The position numbers and the translations under genes were made by a program. DNA of 64,000 nucleotides, taken from NCBI RefSeq assembly GCF_048771995.1, contig NC_133024.1, forward strand, positions 57,742,501 through 57,806,500. The letters are read 5' to 3'. This document shows positions 12,538 through 24,500 of this stretch, one piece after another; the first letter of the stretch is position 1; every line of letters starts with the position of its first letter. The notes under the pieces are model-generated. The model was given only the letters and a program-made list of their open reading frames with translations. It was not told the origin of the DNA and made no database searches. Origin of the DNA: Taeniopygia guttata (taxonomy: Eukaryota > Chordata > Aves > Passeriformes > Estrildidae).

Positions 12538-15500
12538 GTGAGTGCCGGGGCCGGGGCGAGCGGGCACAGCCCCCGCCCTGCGAGCCGGGCTCGGGCAGGG
12601 CTGGTGGCGTGTGGTGCGGGGGCAGGGCTGGGCCCTGGGGACGGGGCCGGCGGGGCTGCGGCCGTGCCCCGGCTGTGGCCGGCGACCCCCGCCCCGCTGG
12701 GTAAAGTGTTTCAGTGTCGCTCCGGTCCCTCTGCTCCCGTCCGGCCTGCCGCTCTCTTCAGGCTGTTTGCTTCTGCTGCGTTGTCTTGCTCTTATCGCCC
12801 CGGCACAGGCCGGGCAGCTTCGCCTCCCGCCGGCGGGGCGGGGAGGGCTGTGAAGGATGCGGCCCCTGGCTCCTCACCCTGCACCCCCGCTCTGTACCCT
12901 TTCTCACCCCCGCTCTGTATCCTTTCTCACCTCCTCTCTGTACCCTCTCTCACCCCCGCTCTCTCTTTCCCTCCCTCTCCCCTGCACTCCCTCCTGCCCC
13001 TCTCTCCGTCCCTTCGGCCTCCCTCCCTCCCTCCCTCTTTCAGGTCCCCCCACCTTGCGGCCGCCTTTAGTTCTGGGCGAGGCGTGAGGAAGAAAGTAGT
13101 CCGTGCCTTGGTTCTGTCTGGCTGTCACTACCTGCTTGAAGCCTTTAATTAGGAATTTTGTGTTAATACCTGGACACATTTTGGGGAGGGGAATGTGTAA
13201 AAATCTAAGCTGCTGTCTTTATTAGGTGGGAATGGTATATAGAATGGTATATCTATCTGCTTGATTCTGTTACATTTCAAAATATCCTAACTTCCATACT
13301 GAAAAAAAGAATCTTGACCTGGTCAAAAATTTCTCTGGAGAAATTTCTCTAGAGGTCTGTCTGTGGGGCAGTACTTGATGGTGAGCTGTGTGAGCTTGCC
13401 TTACAGACTGGTACTAGGTATAGCAATGTTCTTAATTTTAGCTATTGCTAAAATTATACCTGAACAGATTCCTGACCCAATTTATGTTGCTGTTTTTTTC
13501 CTCTCTTCTAATTCTTATCACATTCTTCCTGACATAGCCCATATCCTTCTTCTGCATCTACAGCAGCAGACCTCTGCTTTCAGGAGATATCCCTGACTTC
13601 AGATATTTAACTTTTGAAAGCTGACTCAGACAGTTCACTTTAGGTTCCCTGTAAAAGGATGAAACACGCACCTAAGGAGTTTAGTATGCTTCTCAAGTGT
13701 CTCTTTCGGATGCAAAGAGTGCTGGTTTTGAGATGACAGTTTCCATCTGTTGACAGGGAGAACTGAGACAACTCTACCTCACTGTTTAGACAACTGAAGT
13801 TAGAGGAGATGACCTAGAGAACTGCAGCTCTATATGTGCAGAAGGCTGCTTTCTCTGGTATCTTTGTGCATTCTTGTATCTTAAAGTATTTGTGGCATTG
13901 GAAATGGTTGAGTCACTATCCCTGGAGGTAGTTCAAAGACACATAGATGTGTCACTTAGGGACATGGTTTAGTGGTGGATTTCGCAGTGCTGGTCTAAGG
14001 GTTGGACTCAATTATCTTAAAGGTCTTTTCCAGCCTAAATGATTCTGTGATTCTGTGATTTACAGGTTCGAAAAGAGGTCTGGCAAAGCAGATTCATGTG
14101 AATACAGGTCAGGCTGAGCATCTTCTGCAGACTATTTTCCATTGGATATTGCAATTCGTATTGTAGTTCACAGGGGGCTAATATAATGATACAAAGAAGC
14201 AGATGTTTGGGTTGTGAATTAGACTTTACCAAAAGCTTGCAAAAAATATATGTGACTTGAGCAAAGCCCTTGAGAGAACTGCCATGTTTATGTGGATGAA
14301 ACTCTCATCCAGTCCTGCTCTGGAGGAGCCCATGGGTAAACATATGTTGTGTGATCTATTAGAAAGCCAACAAGCTGGGGTTAGGCAGGACAGTCCCATG
14401 TACTTGCAGTGTCAGGGATAGTCTTTTCCTTACCTTATTTTTAAATTCCTTTAAAAAAAAAGTTAAGGGTATGTAACTAAGAAGAGGTTTTAGGGTACAA
14501 TTATGTAACATTCATAGTACACTATGAATGAACAGAGTTGCTGTGAATTATTGGGGAGTGTGAGTCATTAGGGGCCATGGCACTAGGACCTACTTCACAG
14601 TTCAAGAAAACATTTTTGATCTTCTTCTCTGCCAATCTTAGCATTGCAATTTTAGGTCTCACAATACTGGGATATTTGAATTAGAATTAGCTGTTCTGGA
14701 GCAGCTTCCCATGTGGAGGAGGATCCGTTGTGAAATACATGGAATTCTTTTTTCTTTTGTTTCTTTCTACTTCTTTCTGTTACAGAAGTGTTACTTTTGT
14801 TCAGAAGTATGCAGTATTTCAAATAGCGTTCATAAATAATAACAGATTCTGTCCTTTTGAGTGGCTGTTATAGTTTTCAAAGCAAATGCTTCCAGATTTT
14901 GTTTGTACAGTAAAATTCTTTTTCATTGTGTTCAGAACCACCTAAACCAGTTGTTTCTCTTCCCCCCTTGATTTCAGTACATGGTAGGAGCAAAATCCTC
15001 CAGCCCAATCTCCATGTAAAGTTTGGCAAAGCTGTCTCAGCTCAAGATAGCTACTTGATGAGGGTTTTTAAGATTCCCTGTAAAAGGAAAGCTGTTTGCA
15101 CCACCTTTTGAAACTTTAATGGTACAGTAACTTATGAGGAGAAGCAGCCTGTAGGTTGATGGTTCAGAGCCCTGGACTCTCATACTTGAGTTACTCTGTA
15201 GGTTACTTCTGAACCTGTCCTTTTTGCATACTCCCAAACACATGGTTCCTATGCTGGGATGCGTACCTGGTCACCACAGCGTAGGCTGTGTGATTCTCCT
15301 GGCTCAAGAAATGCATTGTGCAAAGTATAAATGCTTGAGTTTCAGTGCTTTCTCTTTGAGTTTCATCATTTTCATATCTTTTGGAATGGCAAATAACAGG
15401 CATTGTTAATGCAGAGTTGCTACTTGTTCTTTCTTGTCTTCTTGTTCACTCTGATGCTTTAGTTTCAGAAATCTGAAAATATTTTAACATCGATCAATTG

Positions 15501-18500
15501 GCACTCTACTGTTTGCAGCCAAGACTTTGTCATCTCATGAGTTTCAAAAAAAACAGTTGGACGTTCATTTCCTCCTTTTCCTTCCTTTTCCTTTAGCCCC
15601 CTAAAATGTTGTACATTCTTCGTCTGAGTAAAAGCTGAAAGAAGATCACTGTTCTCAGGGAGACACAAACTGGTTGTGAGTTAGTATGAGATTTCCAAGT
15701 CTGGGTGGGTCTTACAGCAATTTGCCCAGAGCTTGCCCAGTACCCATCTCTATGGGGGCTGCCCTGTTCCCTAGTAACAGGGTACCAAATCAGCTTGCTC
15801 AACCAGCCCGAGAAAGTCGGGTTCCAAAGAGATTGTCCAGAACCCTTCTCCCGAGTCAGAGCTTCACAGTAAAACTGGCACCCCTCTCTGGGTCTGTGTC
15901 ACCAAACTCCCTTTTGGGAGCCATGCCTGGTGAAAGGTGTGCAGTGCTAAACCTCAATCCTGCAAACCTGGACAAGGCAGACATGATGTACTCTAGACTG
16001 TCTTCTGTACTCCAGACTCTCCTCCTTACTAAAAGGTAGAAAGGGAGCTGTACTGGTGCTGGCCAACTTTCTAGTCCTTAGGAAGCTGGCCCAGCTGTAG
16101 AGCTGCAAACAAGAATCAACCTCAACTTCTGTCAGAAGACAAGGACTCTTAAAAGCTATTTTGACTGCAATGACTTTACAAAATAACCGTTTCCCATTAT
16201 TTGTACACAATTATTCAAGAATAAAAAACTTTTGTGCTACTTTACTCTCAAGCCTGTATTTGTCAGATTGATAAAACAATCACAGACTTAAAAAATTGTC
16301 ATGGATCCGAATTGTGACTGGAGCCCATGAAGAACTTGTAGCGTCTCAATGAAGTGGGATTTCACTTCAGTTGCTGCTCCTTTCCAGCAATATTCCTCTT
16401 TGGTTTGCTCTCATTGCAGCACCACTGTAACTTTGCAGGTTCTGCTGTTGTTACAGTGGCAGGTCTTATTCAATGGACATTTCAGCTGAGCTGGCTCTTT
16501 TTTTTTTCCAGTTGTGTGAACTCAAGTAGAAAATCTTTAAGAGAATTATTTAGTATATAAGATTCATGCTCATAAGCGACAGAATTGAGATCATAAGTTA
16601 GACAATTCATTAATCATAAAATGCAGGATTTAAGGTTCTTGGGATAGCTGTGCACACTACCGTTTACATTATTTTATATGTAACAGTAGAGAGAGAGTTT
16701 TTATGAAAACCAATTGGAGATGAAACAAAAAGACTTCTATCAAGATGTTGATTTGTACTGAAGCCACAGGTGTGCCCTCAGGTTCCTGAGAGGGATTACT
16801 CTGTGTATTGGTACAGTGGTTTGCAACAGATGCGGTGGCCAGCAGCATTTAGGAAAGAAATCAGTGTAAAATAGAGCTGAGAAAATAGAGCTGAGAAAAT
16901 ACGGCTTGTCAAATTCTCAGGTCTTGACTTGTGGTGGGTGCAGCTGTACAGTCTTAATTTTAGCACTTACATTTGATTCTGTTGAAGAGAAAGAACCTCC
17001 TCTCTTAGGTTAAACTTGGAAGAAGGCAGAGGTTCTTGCACATCCAAAACATGCAGTGATGGTTTTTTTTACTGTTTATGCTTTCTGTCAAAATTGGTCC
17101 ATTGCCATAGGAATGACATGCATTTAGCTAGAAATTTGTTGTAGATGATGTTAAAGAGTTTTGGGGACAATTTATAGTTCAAGCAGGAAAAAGGATCTTG
17201 AGGTATTTCTGAGCTTTGAATTTCTCCCTCCCACTCAGCTGGTTTTCCAGACAGAGCATTAGATTTCTCTGGCTTTACCCCAGTATGTGCGGGTATAAGT
17301 CTCAAAAAAACCCCTTTTAATTAAATGTGTGACTGAGTAATCACACAGTTCTAAAGTACACCATTTAGGGATGAGTGGATTTCTGTTTAAATCAGGGAAA
17401 GCCCAGCTGCTTCTTTCTGGATTTCCAGGAAATTGCTTGAAAAGTTGTGCATTGCTAACCATGCTACTTTTTATATATTGATATATTTTTGCAGAGTACA
17501 TCTTTTGTACTTAGACTTTCAAATAATCGTAGCCTCTTGGCTATTTTATTTTTATTTATTTAATTTGTATTTTTGTGTGAAGCACTGGTGGGAGAATGTA
17601 TTTTGATACCTGCTTCAATTCTAGGAGTTGAGTTGATCAGATCTGTTTCTATAATTAAAGATCTGCTTACATGTATCATGAGGATTGAGGGTACTATTGT
17701 TGTGCATGGAAAAAGTTTTGGTTTTATTGAATAAGAATATCAGGAAGTATTGTCCTTAAACTTTGTACAGTGGTCTTCAGACAAAAGGCCAAGATTCAAT
17801 TTTCTGATGTTATCAGTGTAATTGTGCCTATTTTTTAAATTTTTTCCCTCATTCTTTGTCATTTTAATTTAAAAATATAGAAGTCGGTTGTTCAAATGTG
17901 TTCTGGTGAACCAAAGCATTGTGTCTGTTGCTGCAAGACAATGAGAAATAGAATTGCTTCTGTACGATTCTCATCTGGCATTAGAAAGCGGTTTTTGATG
18001 AAGAAACAGCCATTGAAGGTTTTTGGTTTTATTGTTAAATACTCTGATATACTAACTTTCCAGCTCTGAAGAGTTTTCCCCACGTTTCTTTGCTTATCTA
18101 ATTACATGGGTCAGAAATTCCCACTTTTTTACACTGAAACATCCAAACAATTTACTGCTGTGTATGTGACCCCACAGGTCAGAATCTGGTCTGGGATTCA
18201 CTCCCCACAGTAGCTCAGTGTTGTCCAGAACTGCACCTTTGTGTTACTGAGTTCACTGTGTACAGTATCCAGCATTTTTATGAAAAACAGTGCAAGTTGC
18301 ATTTTTCTGACCGTTCCATGTTCAAATGGGGTATCTAGAGCTGCTTGTTTTTCTCTGGCTTGCCTTGTCTCATATTTCTGGTTCTTACAGCACCGCCTCA
18401 GTTGTAAAAATTCTGCAGTTTTTGAACGTCAGATGGTTAAAATTCCAATACTGAACTGTGCTTTATGAGACACGGTTGTTAATACAGCTATTCTTGGTAG

Positions 18501-21500
18501 ACTTGGTTTAAAAAAAAAAAGAAAGCCGAAGTTTTCTTTCATAGGATTTAATCACCCAATGAGGACTAAATTTAGTTTCTGAAGAGATATATAAATATGT
18601 ATGAAAACCTGTGGCTTTGGTTATTGTTTAAGATTATGCATCTTTTCTTTTCTTTCCCCAGGGCCGATTACTGGAAATCTCAGCCTAAAAAATTCTGCGA
18701 TTACTGCAAGTGCTGGATAGCAGACAACAGACCTGTACGATGGTCTACCATATTATGTCCATTATTTGAAATATTAGGAATTTGAATTACAGGCTTTAAA
18801 CATCACTTTTTGATACTAGTCTGTTGATGCATGAAATTTGTTCTATAAAAATGCCTTTGTAATACCTGTGGTGTTTAAAATATATTATGTCAGAACCAGA
18901 TACCCACATACAAGATGGTGTCTGCTGTTCTCCTTGGCAGTACAGATAGGAACTAAATATCTGACCCTGCTTATTCTTCAAGTTCTGTAACTTAACATTT
19001 GGTCTGTCTTGAAACTGTCTGCACCTGTCCTTCCCTTTCATGTGCAAGTAGAAAGCAAAACCTGGCATCTGTACTGTTTGTATGTGGTAGGCACAGTACA
19101 GCCAGTGCTCTGAGCTCTTGAAGCTGGTTTCTTTCATTTCACACAGCCCACAGAAGCATTACTGGGTTACAGAAAGGTGTTTCAGACTTGCAGATGCATT
19201 TTGCAGACTACTAGACGCATTGGTGTCTTCCTTAGCAGTAGGTTTTGCATTCCTGACTGGATGCCAGGGAGAGCTGAGCTTCCTCTGGCTTACATTAAGA
19301 TACCTAATTAGCTACATGAACTGCGGGTATCTTCCCAGAGTAAGTGAAGAGAAATACGTGTCGAGGGAGGGATTTGAGCAATTTATAAAGTCTGTCTCTA
19401 TACGAGATGAGTCATCCTGGGATGTGCATCCTCTGCACATCAGTTTGTGCGAAGGTCAGGCTTAGGCATCAAACATCTGAACACCCAAATGAGCACCAAT
19501 GTTTTTATGTGAGAACCGCATGAGGACTACCACTGTTGTACCTGAGCTTCTGAACTCCTTCCAGCTCCTACTGGTGTCTTTCTGGCAGCTTTTTGGCTTG
19601 CAGACTGTTCTGTTACCCTTAGTTATCCAACTCCCCCACTTGTGCTTTTCCTCATTCTCGCTCTCTTTTTTCAGATTTTTGAGCCTGCAGTCTGGTTTAA
19701 ATTCATGAGATATTTCTGAAGTGTAGCATAATGTAATTAAGGGCAGTAACTAATACTTGGAACATTAAATAACCTATATGGTTTTTAAGTTTGCATAAGA
19801 ACAGGGACAAAAACAATTCTGATGATATGTGGAAGGATAGCATGAAAAGGGAACCCATATTCCCTGTTGTCTCTAACATGTGCTGAGCACTATTATTAAA
19901 AAAAAAAATGAATCTTCTAAATATACTACAAGATTTTATAATTTCTCTGTTTAATGTTTCTCAGTGTTCCTGTATTCCTATAGCCATTTTAGAATAAGTC
20001 TTCTCAGAACTGGTTACATTTAGGCTTCTTCAACTAAAATTAGTCCAACTAAATTTTAAGTAACTAAAATTAACTGTTTTAAAATTGTATAATACATATT
20101 ACTTTTCTAAGTTGTTTTTTTTTACTTTTAAGAGCATTGAGTTTCATGAAAGAGGAAAGAATCATAAAGAAAATGTGGCAAAGAGAATTAGTGAGGTAAC
20201 TCAAATATCTTAATTGCACAATGTTTATTTTTACTCTTTTTCATTATCAGATTGGTTTAATTTATTCTTTTGGGGTTTTGTTTTGTTTTAGATTAAGAAG
20301 AAAAGCTTGGAAAAGGCAAAAGAAGAAGAAAACATGTCAAAAGAATTTGCAGCAATGGAGGAGGCTGCAATGAAAGCATATCAAGAGGATATGAAAAGGC
20401 TTGGAATTAAGCCAGGTAGTTCATATAGTTGCCAGAAGATAAAGACAGAATTGAAAGAATATTGACTAGGAGAGTTTTGTCTTACATTGGGTTTAGGAGT
20501 GAGAGAGAAGGCCTCCAGGACTGTTGCTCATTAAAAAAAAAATAATGGAGTTTGCAAATTGCCAGTAGTAGAAGTTGCAGTACAGAGTATTTATAGCTAT
20601 GGTATCCCCTGATGCATGGAACAATCAAATTTGGAGTAGAAAAATTAAACAATGTATTAACAGAAAGCTAGGCTGTCGTTGGTGCTTTGAATCAGCAGTG
20701 CAGCTTACTTTGATTAATTTTATGTTTCACTTTTGCCAGTTGGAAGCAAAAGTTCCCATGAGTAGGAGAGGCAGGCTGGGTTCCCACTGGTGTGAAACAG
20801 TGGAGATGAGAATCTCCTAGTCAGCTTGCAGCTCAACAAATATCTTTGTTCTGGACATTGAAGACATATTATCCTTTAAAAACAAGTTTGTAGTTCCAGG
20901 CTCTTACAGCAGCTGTCTTTTTCGTAACTCTTTTAGTTTCTCTTTTGTTGTTTAGTTAGAGCTTATTGGTCCTTAAGATTTTTCTCTTTGTTACTCATCA
21001 TTTTAAATTTGGACGTTGTTATGATGCTATAGTAGTGGTACAGAGCAAGATTCTTTTAATATAGTCTTCTGTGCACTCGCTAGGAATATAATACTAAGGA
21101 TTTTCACTCACTAATGAAAATACATATAAGAACAAAGTTTCTTATTTTCTGTTGTGCAAGAGTGACTAATATTTAAGTTCAGAATAGTAGTCTTTTTTAA
21201 AGGATATTTTTTTCTCTAAGATGATGTAGGGTCCAGTTCAACACAGAGTAAGACACAGAGTAATACAGTGGAAGCTAAAGGAAAGAAAGAAAAGAAAGAG
21301 AAGAAGGAAAAGAAAGAAAAGAAAAAAAAGAAACCTCAGGATGCCTCGATGCCACCAAAAATTGAAACAATGGAGTGGGTGCAAGGATTATCTCCTGAAG
21401 GCTATACATACTACTACAACACAAAAACTGGAGGTAAGAGCTACTGAGGAGCTAGTGCAGATATAATTACTGAATATAAGTGAGAAAAGTCTATCTGCGG

Positions 21501-24500
21501 GGTATTTTTTACTTCTCTGCTCTTTCAGCAGTATGCTGTTAATTAAAATATGAACACTTAGATGGAGTTTTGGTATTTAACATTTAAGACTTGGGTATCC
21601 AGAATTTCAGACTCATTTTACTGTTGATTAATAATGGAAGAATACAGTAATTCCACAGTTTCTGGAACTGTTTAGCCTGCCAGGGGTTAAGTACACAAAG
21701 ATAGCCGTGTTCTTCCTGAAGAAACTTTGTGATCAGGAATGTGAAATAAACTCATTGTGTCCTTCCACATTTACAGAATTTATCTGACTTCTCTTGAGGG
21801 GCTGCATGTTGTGATTTACTTTAGAATATAAAAGCAACCACCTTTTATGATTAATGAGAATGTTACAAACTGTTTTTTATAAATTGAAGGATTGATATTA
21901 GTATTTACTGTAATCTTTCATAATTTAACTTTTTTTTTTAACCAAAAATCCTGTATCTCTGCATCAGGCATAGTAATAGAGTCTGGAGGGTTGTTAGCTC
22001 CACTAAAGCCAGCTGTAATTATGATACTGTGGTTTGTTGTTCATACCATAGTTTGGTCAATGATTATTTATATTCCAGCATGGTGTATATATATTTATAT
22101 AATTTGTTTATATGTGTGCACACAGCAGTGTCATATCCTTTAGATCTGTTTTTTGTAAAGATTATTAACTATAAGTGAAATTGAATTATGTGAAATGGGT
22201 GAAATATGCTTTTGTTTTTTAGAATCACAGTGGGAGAAACCTAAAGGATTCCAAGGCAACTCTCAAAACTCACAAACGGTAATAAAATTATTAATAGGTT
22301 TCTTTGTCCTTGTAAACACTTAAATAATCTAAGCAATTTGCAAGTTGTCTGATTGAGGAAGATTAATTTTTTCCCCTTTAAAGTTAGGAAAATATAATTT
22401 GAATATGTAGACTCTTTTATGACAATCTGCAGTTTTACTATAGAAATCCTATTTTGCTAAGTTTTCTGTCAAGGGAAGAGAAGTAATTAGTGATGGTTGG
22501 GTTCCTGCAGAATATACTTATTTTATGCTTCAGCCCATAAAATGGAGAGCTTTTGGGAAATTCTGAATAAATTCTGTTAAACCTTTTTTAAATGAAATGC
22601 AATTATAAAAACTAAATATTACACAGTTGAAGTAGTTAAGCTTCCTTTATCTAAGGCATCACTAAGACTACATTGTAGTAGTTGAAAAAAAAAGAATGCC
22701 CATTTTTTAATGTTTGCGTTGTGATACATATGTTGCATAATAAATAGTATTTTTACTAGGTTTCTTACAATTATGGAACCTATATGCAAGCAATTATTAA
22801 TTGAAATTAGTAATTTAGTACATTACTTAATTTTCATTATTTGAGGCGCAGAAAAACTTGCAGAATAGTCCAAAGACAGAAAAGTTTCTTATTATGATTA
22901 ATGGATTTTCCCATGAAACTTCCCACTCCAGGATTTTTGTGCTTCACAGCATTAAAAACAGGATTTTTCCAACATTCCTGTGATGTTACGTTTCCCTGTT
23001 TTCAAGATAGGTGTCATATAATACACTTTAGTTTGATGTCAGTTTTGTTGGGTTTGCCGATGTTGGATTTTACACTAGCGTTCAAAAGAAACCTGGTGTT
23101 TTCAAAGTGCTTGACATTCTGTAGCTCTTTACATTGCATGCTATTCTGGCTTTCTCATTCCCTTGTCCTGTGGTTTTGCACAAATTGATAGTCAGCACTT
23201 CAACTTTATCTTTGCAGTCAATGCACAGCATTGCAATATGTAAAGTCAGTCTTACTGTAGCCTTCCACTGAAAGATGTGGTCCTGAAACTAATCTTGTAT
23301 GGTCCTTGGTACATATTTACCCTGGCAGTGACCTAGTTCAGGCAGTGAAGGCATCAGAGTTTAGGTTACTGCTTTGGAGACTTATTTCCTTGCTATCAGC
23401 ATTCTGAATAATCAGAAAAATTGCCAATGTGGGCAGAACAGATTGGGGGCAAGAAGACACTCCCTTCTTGGTATCTATTTGAAGTTAGTTCATCCTAGCC
23501 ATATCAGAAGCACACACCTTCAGCTTTCAGTATCTCTAGCACCACACAGCTGTATTTTGCCATTCCTCCTTCACCCTGCTCAGTGACTTCGTCCTGTCTT
23601 GAGTTATTTTTGCTGTCACTAAAAACAAGCATTTGATTGCTCCCTTATTTAGTCTGAGCTAAGGATATTTGGAACATTCCAGATCTCTAGCAAGGACTCA
23701 CTGCACAGAAATTAAAGGGCATGCTTGCAATACCTCGTGCCAGGAGCCCTCCTGGTTTTACAGCATGTTAGGTTTTGCTCAGACTTGGTAAGAGGTGGGG
23801 AGGACATGAAGGGGCATGTTAAAGGCTGCCTATAACCAGTTAGACTGACAGTGTGCTTCTTAGCATTTATGTCACACTCAGTGTGCCTAGTGTCAGGTAT
23901 TGGCTGAAAATCCTTAACCAATAGGTCTACAAATGCTCCGGATCTAATTCTTAAAAAAAAAAAGAACTGGGTTATATGTTTTTTAGCCTCTTTATCCTTA
24001 AAATAAGCTTTCCTTTTGCTTTTGTCAAAACCAGCACACTGAAACTTCTGAGGGTAAAATCTTGAGAAAGCGTGATTCTGAAGGCTTTCACACCTGCCTG
24101 TTCTGAACCTACCAGTACAATTTTTTTTGTGTTTACAGAGTGAGTGCAAGACCTTTAGCTTCTGACTGTATTGTGCTTTTATTAAAAAAAAGCCCAAAGT
24201 TTTAACAAGAGTATTAAGCAAATGGTGTGCAAAAGCCTCTCTGTATATCTCTGTATACACACACGCATTTATTAATACCAAAATAATGTATGGTGAAGTT
24301 GCCTAATACAGAGCTGGCAGTATTGATACTTAAGGAGCAGGGAAGTAGTTGTGTGTCCAAGAGGGGATGAAAACTGGTTTCCTAAGGAAGATGTTAGGGC
24401 ATGTGTAATGACTGTAATAAAATAAATTACATATCCACAAAGATATACCAGCAAGTTCAGCCACATTTCATGTTTATTTATTAACCAGTAGGGGAAAAGA

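Larger units (their letters stand above)
11700..12860. promoter_or_regulatory. CpG-island divergent promoter of WBP4 (+) and probably ELF1 (-)
   Basis: Base composition switches abruptly from AT-rich to strongly GC-rich and CpG-dense here. The island contains GC-box-like runs (near 11,791 and 12,466), G-rich tracts (11,853-11,907) and no obvious TATA box. The WBP4 first exon ends at 12,537 on the plus strand. A consensus donor on the minus strand at 12,289/12,288 marks a divergent first exon. The human WBP4 and ELF1 promoters are also head-to-head, which supports a shared promoter. Exact transcription starts cannot be read from sequence. Confidence 0.75.
12538..18661 (+). other. WBP4 intron 1 (6.1 kb)
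   Basis: It runs from donor GTGAGTG to acceptor TTTCTTTCCCCAG. It starts inside the CpG island with a 23-base pyrimidine minisatellite (12,882-12,973) and a CCCT tract, then turns AT-rich. It holds a sense CR1 3' end (13,895-14,060), a 22-base palindrome (14,509-14,530), a 14-base tandem repeat (16,868-16,901), and a GC-richer patch with a 117-codon open frame (15,686-16,039) that I do not recognise and that may be an old LTR or other repeat. No other exon was seen. Confidence 0.8.

Noticed and set aside
12412..13152. 246-codon open frame at the WBP4 promoter
   Set aside because: It lies in GC-rich, stop-poor DNA, crosses the real WBP4 donor and ends in low-complexity proline/serine from the pyrimidine repeat. 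Similar frames exist on both strands.
15686..16274. Possible LTR remnant (GC-richer patch followed by AATAAA)
   Set aside because: No terminal repeats, target duplication or recognisable LTR motifs, so it was not called as a mobile element.
23712..24281. 189-codon minus-strand frame in WBP4 intron 6
   Set aside because: No similarity recognised, no splice or promoter context; likely chance.
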